A stretch of 52,963 bases of DNA from an uncultured Clostridium sp. (GCA_946409935.1 CAMJYG010000010.1:1-52963); one strand, 5' to 3'; counted from the first letter of the stretch, positions 37,814-47,079 are shown. The notes: generated by a model not told the origin, from the sequence alone. Numbers and translations: made by a program.

Positions 37814-38488
37814 ATGTATAATGAATCATACGAAGAATACATAAGAAGCATATTAGGATATCCTAATTATCAAAATACTGATTTTATGAACACATACAAC
37901 AATGACTATATTGATAATAGACCGAGAAATGTATCAAATGCTGAAATAGAGGAATGTTATCCTGAAATTTATAAAATTATATATCCCATGGTAAGAAAAG
38001 CTTCTAATGATAATATTGAACCAATTAGTCCAGATTTAATAGAAAGAATGACAGATGAAATCTATTCTTCTATTGAAGCAGATAATATAATTAATGTTAA
38101 TAATAATGTAAATATTAATCTTACAAGTAATCCTAGAAATGAAGAAAACAGGAATACATCCAATATCAACAATAATCCAAGACCAGAATTTAAAAATTCA
38201 ACTGAAAATAGAGAAAATAGAAGTATCGAAGCCAGAAGAGAAGATAAAACTTTAGAAAATAGAGGAGAGGACAGACAATTTAGAAATCGAAACTTAAGGG
38301 ATTTGATAAAAATATTATTAATAAGAGAATTACTTGGAGGAATTAGAAATCCTGGTCGTCCACCAATGCCACCATCAAGACCGCCAATGAGACCACCATT
38401 TCCTGGAGGACCTGGAATGCCAGGAAGACCACCATTTGGACCTGGACCTAGACAAAATGATAGATATTATGATCTTTACGAATACTAA
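37814..38488 (+). CDS. Spore-coat-like protein with Pro/Gly-rich tail
   Basis: A protein of 224 residues. An N-terminal helical domain (about 1-95; ECYPEIYKIIYPMV and SPDLIERMTDEIY) is like short Clostridia proteins of unknown role. An Asn/Arg/Glu-rich disordered linker follows, and then a tail of PPMPPSRPPMRPPF and PGGPGMPGRPPFGPG type, ending in YYDLYEY. Such a collagen-like tail is common in spore surface proteins. RBS GGGAGG. A coat or exosporium location is an inference. Confidence 0.65.
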   Translation: MYNESYEEYIRSILGYPNYQNTDFMNTYNNDYIDNRPRNVSNAEIEECYPEIYKIIYPMVRKASNDNIEPISPDLIERMTDEIYSSIEADNIINVNNNVNINLTSNPRNEENRNTSNINNNPRPEFKNSTENRENRSIEARREDKTLENRGEDRQFRNRNLRDLIKILLIRELLGGIRNPGRPPMPPSRPPMRPPFPGGPGMPGRPPFGPGPRQNDRYYDLYEY

Positions 38489-38491
38489 AAT

Positions 38492-38546
38492 GTTACAGTT
38501 CAGTGACTTAAAATTTCATTGTCCTGCTTAACCGTGATTAGTTATA
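38492..38546 (+). repeat. REP-like repeat, GTTACAGTTCAG family, long copy
   Basis: GTTACAGTTCAGTGAC is followed by about 38 bp (TTAAAATTTCATTGTCC ...) that recur in inverted orientation at 47717-47754 with two differences. Confidence 0.8.
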
Positions 38547-38640
38547 AAAATTTTTCCATTTTTGTAAACAGAAATTTGTATATATAATCTTTTTTTGTAG
38601 AAAATATTAATGAGACATTTTTGAAAGGTGGTAAATATAT

Positions 38641-39090
38641 ATGAAAGTAAAAGATTGTATGTGCAATAATGTTTGTTTTGCAAAACCTGAAACAAATATA
38701 CAAGAAATAGCAAAAATGATGAGTGATAATCATATAGGTTCTATTCCTATTTGTGATAATAATAACCAAATTTGTGGTATAGTCACAGATAGGGATATTT
38801 TATTAAGATGTGTTGCTTGTGATAAAGATGCAAAGCAAACACCTGTTAGTGATATTATGACTTGTAATGTATGTACTTGTAATGAAAATGATGATATGAC
38901 AAGAGCAGAGGTACAAATGTCTAAAAATCAAATAAGAAGATTGCCAGTATGTGATAATAACAATAAAGTAATAGGAATGCTAACATTGGGAGATTTAGCG
39001 CAAAACGATATACAAATAGGAAAACAAGAAGTGTCTGCAACAATGCGAAATATTTGTAATTGCAATGGCCAAAATAAAAATGCAGAATAA
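38641..39090 (+). CDS. CBS-domain pair protein
   Basis: A protein of 149 residues made of two CBS domains. The repeats read IPICDNNNQICGIVTDRDIL and LPVCDNNNKVIGMLTLGDLA, each with the G-(I/M)-(V/L)-T-x-x-D signature. Twelve cysteines, including a C-terminal ICNCNG, make it unusually Cys-rich and open to metal or redox sensing. Tandem CBS units bind adenosyl nucleotides in known relatives. No effector domain is attached, so it may act as a stand-alone regulator. Confidence 0.9.
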   Translation: MKVKDCMCNNVCFAKPETNIQEIAKMMSDNHIGSIPICDNNNQICGIVTDRDILLRCVACDKDAKQTPVSDIMTCNVCTCNENDDMTRAEVQMSKNQIRRLPVCDNNNKVIGMLTLGDLAQNDIQIGKQEVSATMRNICNCNGQNKNAE

Positions 39091-39097
39091 AATATTA

Positions 39098-39113
39098 GTT
39101 ACAGTTCAGTAAC
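39098..39113. repeat. REP-like palindrome GTTACAGTTCAGTAAC
   Basis: Intact palindrome with stem GTTAC/GTAAC, 8 bp after the CBS gene stop and just before the terminator at 39121. Confidence 0.8.
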
Positions 39114-39120
39114 ATTTATT

Positions 39121-39152
39121 AAGAGGAAATATTATAATTTCCTCTTTTTTTA
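39121..39152 (+). terminator. Rho-independent terminator after the CBS gene
   Basis: AAGAGGAAAT pairs with ATTTCCTCTT, and the right arm runs into a T tract. Confidence 0.85.
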
Positions 39153-39171
39153 CATATAATAGAATAGATAT

Positions 39172-39201
39172 TTAACATTTTTATATCATCTAGAGTATAA
39201 A
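39172..39201 (+). promoter_or_regulatory. Sigma-A-type promoter of the ytvI-like gene
   Basis: TTAACA, 18 nt, TATAAA, 21 bp before the ATG. Confidence 0.5.
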
Positions 39202-39222
39202 ATATAAGAGAGGAAGGCGTAC

Positions 39223-40320
39223 ATGATAATTAACGTATCTTATTGGACAAGAGTGCTAAAAAATATATTATATGTTGTTTTATTACTATTAGGACTATTT
39301 ATAGCATTAAAATTATCTATCTTTTATATGCCGTTTTTAATTGCGTTTATTGTTTATCTAATAATAGAGCCTGCCATAAAATTCATTATGAAAAAAACAA
39401 ATTTAACTAGAAGGACAAGTTCAATTATTATTTTTGTAATAGCAATTGCAATTATTCTTGGAAGTCTAATATGGTTAATAGTAACATTGTTTTCAGAATC
39501 TTCTAGTTTACTACAAGGACTTAATGATTATTTTGATAAAGCATATTTACAATTTCAAAATCTAATTTCATCATTTAATTTTAATAAGATTCATTTATCA
39601 GATGAATTGTTAAATCTTATACAAAATTCAACAGGAGATATTTTGAAAACTGCTTCAAATTGGCTTAGAAATTCACTTACAGGTTTAATAAATGTTGTTA
39701 CTGGTTTGCCGTATATTGCTGTATGTATAGGAATAACACTTGTTGCATTATATTTTATATGTGTTGATAAAATATATATTTTAGACCAAATAGAACACCA
39801 TATACCACAAATATGGGCAAAAAAGATAAGTGTACACCTTAATGATTTAATAAAAACACTAGGTGGGTACTTAAAAGCTGAAGCTACATTAGTATTAGTT
39901 TCTTTTGTTGTTTCATTAATTGGTTTATACATTTTAAAGTTTACAGGGTTTAATATAAATTATCCATTATTAATGGCTTTATTTATCGGATTTGTAGATG
40001 CACTACCTATATTAGGTTCTGGAACTGTAATGATACCCTGGTCAATTTTGTGTGCAATTAACGGAGATATAAATTTAGGTATTGCAATAATTGTATTGCT
40101 AATTATAATGTCAATTTCAAGGCAAGTTTTAGAGCCTAAACTAGTTAGCAAAAATATTGGTGTTCATCCAATTTTTACGTTAGTTGCAATGTATACAGGA
40201 TTTAAATTTATAGGAGTAATTGGATTATTAATTGGCCCCATTGTTTTAATTATATTTAAAAATATATTTGCAAGTCTAATTGATCAGGGTGTATTTAAAA
40301 TGATTTTTGATAAAAAGTAA
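39223..40320 (+). CDS. AI-2E/YtvI-type membrane protein
   Basis: A protein of 365 residues. The layout of two pairs of helices, a large loop (about 85-145) and then four to five helices is that of the AI-2E transporter (PF01594) superfamily. The C-terminal signature LEPKLVSKNIGVHPIFTLVAMYTGFK and GLLIGPI are clear. The family includes the sporulation protein YtvI and PerM. In a genome with spoIIM and dpaA a YtvI role is plausible but not proven. Confidence 0.82.
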   Translation: MIINVSYWTRVLKNILYVVLLLLGLFIALKLSIFYMPFLIAFIVYLIIEPAIKFIMKKTNLTRRTSSIIIFVIAIAIILGSLIWLIVTLFSESSSLLQGLNDYFDKAYLQFQNLISSFNFNKIHLSDELLNLIQNSTGDILKTASNWLRNSLTGLINVVTGLPYIAVCIGITLVALYFICVDKIYILDQIEHHIPQIWAKKISVHLNDLIKTLGGYLKAEATLVLVSFVVSLIGLYILKFTGFNINYPLLMALFIGFVDALPILGSGTVMIPWSILCAINGDINLGIAIIVLLIIMSISRQVLEPKLVSKNIGVHPIFTLVAMYTGFKFIGVIGLLIGPIVLIIFKNIFASLIDQGVFKMIFDKK

Positions 40321-40341
40321 ACAATTACTAATTATATCTAT

Positions 40342-40520
40342 AAAAAATAGTAATAAAAAAATGAGAAAAGCGCATTGAGAGTAATCAAGTTAGAAATTCT
40401 TAATTAATTTGTGGAAAGAGTTCAAGATTTATCTTGGAAGGGTGCCACAAAATTAATATAGAATTTCTACGCAGATTAGCTCGAACGAGCATTTTTGAAA
40501 TTTTTTTATTACTATTTTTT
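40342..40520. repeat. Nested inverted-repeat element (179 bp)
   Basis: The outer arms are perfect 21-bp complements at 40342-40362 and 40500-40520. The inner arms, 40393-40414 and 40445-40467, pair almost fully (GAAATTCT...TTTGTGG with CCACAAA...GAATTTC). A 6-bp AGCTCG-like hairpin lies at 40478-40490 followed by TTTTT. It occupies nearly all of the space between the convergent ytvI-like and guaA genes. It may be a MITE, a bidirectional terminator or a structured RNA. Confidence 0.75.
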
Positions 40521-40533
40521 AAACGATTAAAAT

Positions 40534-42069
40534 TTATTCCCATTCTATTGTTGCAGGTGGTTTTGAAGTTATATCATACACAACTCTATTAACATGATTA
40601 ACTTCATTAACTATACGTGAAGAAACCTTTTCTAATATTTCATAAGGTATTTTGCTCCAAACACCTGTCATAAAATCAGTAGTTTCAACAGCACGAAGTG
40701 CTACTGTATAATCATAAGTTCTTTCATCACCCATAACTCCAACAGATTTTAAGTTTGTTAATACTGCAAAATATTGATTTATGCTTTTATGTAATCCAGC
40801 ATTTGCTATTTCTTCTCTGAAAATACTATCCGCTTCTTTTAATATTGTTAATTTGTCATCTGTGATGTCACCAATTATTCTAATTGCAAGTCCAGGACCA
40901 GGGAATGGTTGTCTATAAACTAAGTTTTCTGGAATACCTAGCTCTAAACCAGTTTTTCTAACTTCATCTTTAAATAAATCTCTTAATGGTTCAACTATTT
41001 CTTTGAAATCAACATAGTCTGGAAGACCTCCAACATTATGATGGCTTTTTATTACAGAGCTTTTACCCAATCCACTTTCAATAACATCTGGGTAGATAGT
41101 TCCTTGAACTAAGAAATCAACTGTTCCAATCTTTTTAGCTTCTTCTTCAAAAACTCTAATAAATTCTTCGCCAATTATTTTTCTTTTTCTTTCAGGATCT
41201 GTAACACCAGCAAGCTTAGCTAAAAATCTATCTTTAGCATTTACTCTAATTAAATTGATGTCAAATTGATTTCTAAAAATTTCTTCAACTTCATCACCTT
41301 CATTTTTACGAAGAAGACCATGGTCAACAAAAATACAAGTTAAATTTTTGCCTATTGCTTTAGAAAGAAGTACAGCAGCTACTGATGAATCAACACCTCC
41401 AGATAAAGCACATAAAGCTTTTTTATCTCCAATTTTTTCTTTTAATTTTTGTATACTTTCTTCAACAAATGAAGATATAATCCAGTCTCCTGTACATTTA
41501 CAAATATTAAATAAAAAGTTCTTAATAACTTTAGTTCCGTTAACAGAATTATTAACTTCTGGATGGAATTGAATACCATATAAATTTTTTGAAACATTAG
41601 CCATAGCAGCATTTGGACAAGATAGGGTAGAACCAGCATTTTTAAAGCCTTCTGGAACTACTTCTACAAAATCAGTATGACTCATCAAGAAATTATTTTT
41701 GCTTTCAAATCCTTGGAATATAGGAGTATTATTATCTATAGCTACTTCTGTTACACCATATTCTCTTTTATCTGCTCTTGCAACTTTTCCACCTAATGTA
41801 TATGTCATAAGTTGCATACCATAGCAAATACCAAGTACAGGTATTCCTAAATCGAAAATACCTTCTGCACATCTTGGGGAATCTTCACCATATACGCTTG
41901 CAGGACCTCCTGTAAAGATAATTCCTTTTGGATTTTTTTCTTTGATTTTTTCTAAAGAAATATTATAAGGAACTACTTCAGAATAAACATTACATTCTCT
42001 AACTCTTCTTGCTATAAGTTGATTGTATTGACCGCCAAAGTCTAAAATTAAAATTAGTTCATTTTTCAT
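40534..42069 (-). CDS. guaA: GMP synthase (glutamine-hydrolysing)
   Basis: The minus-strand ATG at 42069 is preceded by GGAGGT, giving 511 residues, the family norm. The glutamine amidotransferase domain has the nucleophile in GICYGMQ and the His/Glu pair in GIQFHPEV. The ATP-pyrophosphatase domain has [10 protein letters not shown]. The C-terminal dimerisation domain ends ...TIEWE. It converts XMP to GMP in the cytoplasm. No purine riboswitch was recognised in its leader. Confidence 0.97.
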   Translation of the reverse strand: MKNELILILDFGGQYNQLIARRVRECNVYSEVVPYNISLEKIKEKNPKGIIFTGGPASVYGEDSPRCAEGIFDLGIPVLGICYGMQLMTYTLGGKVARADKREYGVTEVAIDNNTPIFQGFESKNNFLMSHTDFVEVVPEGFKNAGSTLSCPNAAMANVSKNLYGIQFHPEVNNSVNGTKVIKNFLFNICKCTGDWIISSFVEESIQKLKEKIGDKKALCALSGGVDSSVAAVLLSKAIGKNLTCIFVDHGLLRKNEGDEVEEIFRNQFDINLIRVNAKDRFLAKLAGVTDPERKRKIIGEEFIRVFEEEAKKIGTVDFLVQGTIYPDVIESGLGKSSVIKSHHNVGGLPDYVDFKEIVEPLRDLFKDEVRKTGLELGIPENLVYRQPFPGPGLAIRIIGDITDDKLTILKEADSIFREEIANAGLHKSINQYFAVLTNLKSVGVMGDERTYDYTVALRAVETTDFMTGVWSKIPYEILEKVSSRIVNEVNHVNRVVYDITSKPPATIEWE

Positions 42070-42108
42070 TATATACCTCCAAAATTTGATTTTAAAATAT
42101 TTTATCAT

Positions 42109-42139
42109 ATTATACAAATAATTGTAACAAAAATTTCAA
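42109..42139 (-). promoter_or_regulatory. Possible guaA promoter
   Basis: On the minus strand TTGAAA, 19 nt, TATAAT, with the -10 about 40 bp before the start codon. The spacer is longer than ideal. Confidence 0.4.
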
Positions 42140-42176
42140 AAAAATGTCATTTTTTACTGTAAAATATTAAAAAATG

Positions 42177-42185
42177 TGTTATAAT
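42177..42185 (+). promoter_or_regulatory. Extended -10 element before the accessory island
   Basis: TGT-TATAAT at 42177-42185 with a weak TGTAAA 16 nt upstream. It probably starts the transcript for the 42254 gene and the tandem paralogues. Confidence 0.45.
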
Positions 42186-42253
42186 TATTCTTATAAAATT
42201 GCAAAGTTATACTTCCTTTAGGAATTATAAAAAATGTAAGAAAGGATTTTATT

Positions 42254-42556
42254 ATGGATGAATTTAAAGTTGTTGAGATAATGAATGAAACAATGTTAGA
42301 ATTGTTAAAAGAAAAAAATCAAAATTTTAATATTAATTTAAAAATCAGGGAATTTTTGAAAGATGAAGCTTTTTTCTTTAAAATTGATAAAATCAATGCG
42401 TATAAAATACTTACGAATGTAGGAGTTAAACAAGGTCAATTAGAAAGTGTTTACAAGAAATTAATATCTCCAGATATATTTTACAACTTAATATATAAAG
42501 GAAAAATAAACGAAGATGACAATAATTTAGTTGTTAAGTATAAAAAATATCGGTAA
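42254..42556 (+). CDS. Small hypothetical protein (100 residues)
   Basis: A mixed helical protein, MDEFKVVEIMNETMLELL..., with a central hydrophobic segment EAFFFKIDKINAYKILTNVGV and a basic C-terminus. RBS AGAAAGGA. It is the first gene of the accessory island, 49 bp before the next. It resembles a small helix-rich family seen in gut Clostridia but I cannot name one. Confidence 0.65.
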   Translation: MDEFKVVEIMNETMLELLKEKNQNFNINLKIREFLKDEAFFFKIDKINAYKILTNVGVKQGQLESVYKKLISPDIFYNLIYKGKINEDDNNLVVKYKKYR

Positions 42557-42605
42557 TAATGAGTTATTTAAAAAATCAAAAAAATAAAAAATGGAGGAAT
42601 CTTTG

Positions 42606-43619
42606 ATGAAAGACGATTACATACGAAAATTTTATAACGAAGTATGCGAAAATTTAGAGGGGAATTATAAAATAATACTAGAACCAGGTAGAAAATTTAC
42701 AGAAGAGTGGATTGAATATGATAAGGTAAAATGGGAATTAGAGGATTCAATTAATAAACTTGTAAAGAAATTATTAAAAGATAATGTACTAACTTTTGAA
42801 GAAAAAATTTTAGAAATATATAAATTTATTTGTTTAAATTATATATATGATGATAATGTATTGTATTTCTTTAAAAGAGATACAACAGATCCGGAAAATA
42901 TTAAATATATAGCAGTTGATTGGTATGGAAGAATAATAGATAATAAATGGAAAGAAAATAGAAAAAAACACAATAGAAGAGTATGTTATGAATTTGCCAG
43001 GTTTTATGCAAAAGCAATAAATGAATTACTAGATGGAAATGAAAATTTTGAGGCATTTATGCTTGGAGATAAAGAAAATACTCACTATGTTACAGGTTTA
43101 ACGGGAAGTGAATATAGTATTATTTTAGACTTAGACGATTTTAACAAAATAAAAGACTTAACAAGATTAAAACTTGGGTTAACAATTAATGGAATAACAA
43201 TATTAAGAGATGATTATGGAAAATTTCAAAATGTTGTTGATAGTTTTAATAAAACAAGAAATAAAGATCTTAAAGAAGTAATAGAATTAAAAGAAAATTC
43301 AAGAGATAAAAAAAATATTGAATATTTTACTGAAGTTGTTGAAATATTAAAAAAATATAAGATTGATTCCCAAGGTTTTATGGAATATATGAGAAAAATA
43401 ATTGAAGATGAAGAAATAGAAATAGAAAAAATTTGGAAAGAAATAAAAGGTGGTATAGAGAAAAGATATGTTCGATGTTTAATTTTTAATTTTAATGAAA
43501 AAACATATTTATTAGATAGTGTAGAACAAGAATTATGTGAAATCTCAAAAGATAATTTAGATAAAAAGATCTTTATATTTAATCCAGAAGAAAACGAATA
43601 CCCTTATTATGGAGGATAA
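42606..43619 (+). CDS. Transglutaminase-like Cys-His-Asp protein, paralogue 1
   Basis: I chose the ATG at 42606 because the GGAGGA at 42593 serves it, giving 337 residues. The core carries the shared block DWYGRIIDNKWKENRKKHNR followed by RVCYEFAR (Cys127), then NTHYVTGLTGSEY (His160) and ILDLDDF (Asp175 or Asp177), then KIKDLTRLKLGLTINGITIL. This Cys-His-Asp order fits a transglutaminase/papain-like fold. The C-terminal domain shares IDSQGFMEYMRKI with its neighbour. There is no signal peptide. The reaction is unknown: protease, amidase or transferase are all possible. Confidence 0.65.
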   Translation: MKDDYIRKFYNEVCENLEGNYKIILEPGRKFTEEWIEYDKVKWELEDSINKLVKKLLKDNVLTFEEKILEIYKFICLNYIYDDNVLYFFKRDTTDPENIKYIAVDWYGRIIDNKWKENRKKHNRRVCYEFARFYAKAINELLDGNENFEAFMLGDKENTHYVTGLTGSEYSIILDLDDFNKIKDLTRLKLGLTINGITILRDDYGKFQNVVDSFNKTRNKDLKEVIELKENSRDKKNIEYFTEVVEILKKYKIDSQGFMEYMRKIIEDEEIEIEKIWKEIKGGIEKRYVRCLIFNFNEKTYLLDSVEQELCEISKDNLDKKIFIFNPEENEYPYYGG

Positions 43620-43716
43620 TGTAATTATCTAAAAAATTTTTTCTGTGTAGTTGTATATACTAAAAAAATATAGTGATTGATATATTTAGGCTTAATTGGA
43701 AAGGATTGTATTGTAA

Positions 43717-44784
43717 ATGAGTATTGATATAGAAAAATTAAAAAAATTAAATGAATTAGCTTCATTATCTTCTAGAAATAAACTTAAAATGGTTCTAGAC
43801 CCTGAAGAACATGACGAACATAAGGAATTTTTAGATGAAGATATTATAGATGATGAAGTGACTTGGAAAATTCCAGAAACGCTTAATACACATGCTGATA
43901 TGTTATCTAAAAATAAAAACTTAAGTGATGAAGAAAAGATTATAAGTGTGCATGAGAAAATATGTAATGATTATGTTTATGATGACAATTTGATATCATA
44001 TTTAAGACAAATTGATAAAAATGTATTTTACGTACCTGATTGGTATGGTAGATCTGTTGATAAAGAATGGGAAGAAAATAGAAAAAAACATAATAGAAGG
44101 GTTTGCTATGAATTGGCTCGATATCTAGCTAAATCACTAACAAAAATATTTAAAGATAATGATGACTATAATATTTGTATTATTTGGAACAAAAATCTTA
44201 CTCATTATTTTGTTGGATTAACTTGTAGTAAATATACTTTAACTTTAGATACAGACGATTTCTTTAAAATAAAAGATTTAACAAGATTGAAGGCTGGGTT
44301 AACAGCTCAAGGTATAACTATTTTAGAAGACAATAATGGTATTTTTAAAAATGCCTTAGATAAATTTAATGATGGAAGAAGTGAATATGCTTATAAAAAA
44401 ATAGAAGAAGATATAAGTGCAGAAGATTCAAATATTAGTGAAATTAATGATATAGAATTTCTAAAAAAAGCTTTAAAAATAGCATCTGAAAAATATAATC
44501 TTGATTCTCAAGGACTATTTGAGTATATGAAAGAGATATCAGATATTAGAATAGGATCAGAAAAAAGAAAAAAAGTTTTAAAAAGAATAGATGGAAAAAA
44601 TAGAGAATCAACCAGAGAAATAAGATGTTTTTATGTTACTCTAGGTGATGAAAAATTTTTAATTGATGTTGATGAAAAGATAATAAGACCTTTTAGCGAA
44701 GAAGAATTTGAAGAAAAAAGACCTCGTTTTGTACCATATGCAGGGCATTATAGAGATGGATTTGATTTTTATGATGGTACATAA
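43717..44784 (+). CDS. Transglutaminase-like Cys-His-Asp protein, paralogue 2
   Basis: A protein of 355 residues. It is a tandem paralogue of the previous gene: DWYGRSVDKEWEENRKKHNR then RVCYELAR (Cys130), LTHYFVGLT (His163), LTLDTDDF (Asp178 or Asp180), KIKDLTRLKAGLTAQGITIL and LDSQGLFEYMKEI. The N-terminal 45 residues are extra and acidic. Conservation is strongest around the putative triad and the KIKDLTRLK block, which argues for retained catalysis. Tandem duplication with divergence elsewhere is typical of genes under diversifying pressure. Confidence 0.65.
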   Translation: MSIDIEKLKKLNELASLSSRNKLKMVLDPEEHDEHKEFLDEDIIDDEVTWKIPETLNTHADMLSKNKNLSDEEKIISVHEKICNDYVYDDNLISYLRQIDKNVFYVPDWYGRSVDKEWEENRKKHNRRVCYELARYLAKSLTKIFKDNDDYNICIIWNKNLTHYFVGLTCSKYTLTLDTDDFFKIKDLTRLKAGLTAQGITILEDNNGIFKNALDKFNDGRSEYAYKKIEEDISAEDSNISEINDIEFLKKALKIASEKYNLDSQGLFEYMKEISDIRIGSEKRKKVLKRIDGKNRESTREIRCFYVTLGDEKFLIDVDEKIIRPFSEEEFEEKRPRFVPYAGHYRDGFDFYDGT

Positions 44785-44850
44785 AAGCATACACAAATTA
44801 ACGAAAATCTTAATTTTTTAGAAGTGGCTACAAATTTGTATTTAGAGTTG

Positions 44851-44892
44851 AAAATAACATACTATAAATTTATTGGTGTTCCGATTTGTTCT
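44851..44892 (+). repeat. Dispersed 40-bp repeat, copy 2
   Basis: Begins AAAATAACATACTATAAATT and ends TTCCGATTTGTTCT. It matches 12955-12996 with few changes. Confidence 0.75.
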
Positions 44893-44923
44893 GTGTCTAT
44901 AAAAAAAGAAGGGAAGGTTTATT

Positions 44924-45523
44924 ATGAAAAAGAATATGACAATTGTAATTGCAACTACATCTATTGACAAGATAGAAGGGATAAAAGAAGCATTTCTTCA
45001 ATATTTCCCTGAAAGTGAATTTGAAGTTAAAATATATTCTGGAAAGGCTGAGTCTGGTGTTCCAGAACAACCTTTTGGAGATGATACATATCAAGGTGCA
45101 TATAATAGAATAACTAATATTAGAAAAAAATATGAAACTGTATTAAAAGAGCAAGGAATTTCCGCAGACTACTATGTAAGTTGTGAAGCTGGAATTGATA
45201 ACACAAATAAAACAATTATTAAAGGTATAGTAACTCCTATATATACAAGTGAGCAAATTGTATGTATCTACAATTCTGAAAGTGACTCATATCATTTTGG
45301 AAAAAGTAGTTCTTGGACTATTCCAGAGGAAGATATTGAGGAAATAAAAAATACAGATCTTGATCAATATCTTAGAAAAAGGAGTTGTACTGGATTGCAT
45401 GATGTAGGAAATGGAAAATATATTTCAAGAAGAGAGGCGGTTAAACAAGGTACAACTTCTGCAATCGCAAGTCTGTTTTTTAGAGAAAAAAAAATAAATA
45501 GAGATGAGCCTATTATTTTATAA
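44924..45523 (+). CDS. DUF84 family non-canonical purine NTP phosphatase (YjjX-like)
   Basis: A protein of 199 residues. The signature ESGVPEQPFGDDTYQGAYNR and the following YVSCEAGID are those of the YjjX/DUF84 inosine/xanthosine triphosphatase family. The C-terminus (KQGTTSAIASLFF) also fits. It hydrolyses ITP/XTP in characterised relatives. Its place in an accessory island, next to a HAD phosphatase, suggests nucleotide-based activity. Confidence 0.8.
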   Translation: MKKNMTIVIATTSIDKIEGIKEAFLQYFPESEFEVKIYSGKAESGVPEQPFGDDTYQGAYNRITNIRKKYETVLKEQGISADYYVSCEAGIDNTNKTIIKGIVTPIYTSEQIVCIYNSESDSYHFGKSSSWTIPEEDIEEIKNTDLDQYLRKRSCTGLHDVGNGKYISRREAVKQGTTSAIASLFFREKKINRDEPIIL

Positions 45524-45561
45524 TATTTCATTTGTTAGAATATAAAAGGGGAGATTAAAAA

Positions 45562-46020
45562 ATGTATATAAAAGATTTTTTTGAAAATTATAAAAATGAT
45601 AAAATTAAGCTATTTGTAGATATGGATGGAGTTATTGCTGACTATGATGTTGGAAAACCAAGCAATTATGATGAAAAAAGACCATTATTTTCAAATATTT
45701 CTAAGTTGAACGAAATTTCAAAAGAAAGTAATATTGAATTATATATTTTATCAGTATGTCGTATGACAGAAGGAATAGAACAAAAAAATTATTGGCTTGA
45801 CAAATATGCCCCCTTTTTTAAAAAAGAAAATAGAGTAATATTAGACAGAGAAAGCAATGATTTCCAACATTCAAAAGACTTAAAATTAAACTATATAAAA
45901 TCCTTAAATAATGAAAACTGTTTAATAGCTGTAATAGATGACGATTGTCAAATTTTAAAAGAGTTAAATGAAAATATTAAAAATATTATATTATTAAAAG
46001 ATACTGCATTAGTGGATTAA
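45562..46020 (+). CDS. HAD-superfamily phosphatase, 5'-nucleotidase-like
   Basis: A protein of 152 residues. HAD motif I is DMDGVIADYD near residue 20 (nucleophile Asp and general acid Asp). Motif II Ser is in LYILSVCR, and the motif III/IV region has KDLKLNYIK and IDDDCQIL. The short cap makes it like 5'(3')-deoxyribonucleotidase/NT5C proteins. The cytoplasmic substrate is unknown. RBS AAGGGGAG. Confidence 0.75.
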   Translation: MYIKDFFENYKNDKIKLFVDMDGVIADYDVGKPSNYDEKRPLFSNISKLNEISKESNIELYILSVCRMTEGIEQKNYWLDKYAPFFKKENRVILDRESNDFQHSKDLKLNYIKSLNNENCLIAVIDDDCQILKELNENIKNIILLKDTALVD

Positions 46021-46081
46021 AAAATACAGTGTTAAATTATATAAAAATATAGAAATTTTGTTATTTGGAGGACTATATAAC

Positions 46082-46963
46082 ATGATTGACTTTTCTAAAT
46101 CAATAGAAGAATTAAATAGCTATAAAGGTTCTGAAAAAAAGAAAACTTTAATTTATAACAATAAAAAATATTTGGTAAAATTTCCAGATCCAATAAGAGA
46201 AAAAAATAAAAATGTATCTTATATAAATAATACATTTTCAGAATATGTAGGAAGTAGTATATTCAAAGCAATAGGATTTAAAACACAAACTGTATTATTA
46301 GGAAAATATAACTATAAAGATAAGGAAAAAATAGTTTGCGCATGTGAAGATTTTACAAATGAGAATTATACTTTATATGAATTTGAAAATTTAGCATTAA
46401 GTGCAAATCCTGATAAAAAAATTCAAACAGAATTATCAGATATTATGGAAGTTATAGAAGAAATTAAAAGCATGAAACAAATTAATATAATGTTAAATGA
46501 TAATATCAGAGAAAAATTTTGGGATATGTTTATTATAGACAGTTTAATTGGAAATACAGATAGACATAATGGCAACTGGGGAATTTTGGTAGATACAAAA
46601 AATCATGGTGCACAATTTGCCCCAATTTATGATTGTGGTTCATGTTTGAATCCAATGCTAGAAGATAGCAAATTAGAAAATATAAGTGAAACAGAAATTA
46701 AAAATCTAGCAATTAATTGCTATTCCTGCATAAAAGAAAATGCAAAAAAAATAAATTATATGTCATATATCAATAGTATGAAAAATGAAGAATGTAATGG
46801 GGCTATAAAAAGAGTATTTAATAAAATAAATATAGATATAATCAATAATTTAATAGATGAAATAAAATGTATGACAGTTAGCAGAAAAGAGTTCTACAAA
46901 AAGATAATTTATTATAGATATGAAATAATAAAAAGTGTTTATATAAAGTTAAATAAAGGTTAA
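46082..46963 (+). CDS. HipA/CtkA-like protein kinase
   Basis: The ATG at 46082 follows GGAGGA, giving 293 residues. The N-lobe has KKYLVKFPDPIR. The catalytic segment DSLIGNTDRHNGNWGIL and the metal-binding PIYDCGSCL are those of HipA-C/CtkA kinases (H-x-N and D-x-G equivalents). HipA members phosphorylate Ser/Thr targets, such as an aminoacyl-tRNA synthetase. No HipB-like HTH antitoxin is adjacent, so it is nearer to stand-alone CtkA-type kinases. Confidence 0.75.
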   Translation: MIDFSKSIEELNSYKGSEKKKTLIYNNKKYLVKFPDPIREKNKNVSYINNTFSEYVGSSIFKAIGFKTQTVLLGKYNYKDKEKIVCACEDFTNENYTLYEFENLALSANPDKKIQTELSDIMEVIEEIKSMKQINIMLNDNIREKFWDMFIIDSLIGNTDRHNGNWGILVDTKNHGAQFAPIYDCGSCLNPMLEDSKLENISETEIKNLAINCYSCIKENAKKINYMSYINSMKNEECNGAIKRVFNKINIDIINNLIDEIKCMTVSRKEFYKKIIYYRYEIIKSVYIKLNKG

Positions 46964-47030
46964 TCTCTTATAAACACTCAAGTTAATGTTTATTTCATTT
47001 CATACAATAGGAAAATAACCATTTCCTATT

Positions 47031-47067
47031 GAACAAATCGGAAAGCTAATAAATTTGTAGTATGTTA
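47031..47067 (-). repeat. Dispersed 40-bp repeat, inverted copy 3
   Basis: GAACAAATCGGAAAGCTAAT... is the reverse complement of 12955-12996. It is preceded by a CAATAGGAAAAT/ATTTCCTATTG hairpin at about 47005-47030. Confidence 0.75.
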
Positions 47068-47079
47068 CTTTATACTATT

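Noticed and set aside
40360-40500. Possible T-box or 6S RNA between the ytvI-like gene and guaA
   Set aside because: No T-box antiterminator motif or recognised 6S consensus; the symmetric nested arms fit a repeat element better.
42070-42250. Purine riboswitch upstream of guaA
   Set aside because: The conserved loops of the guanine aptamer are absent.
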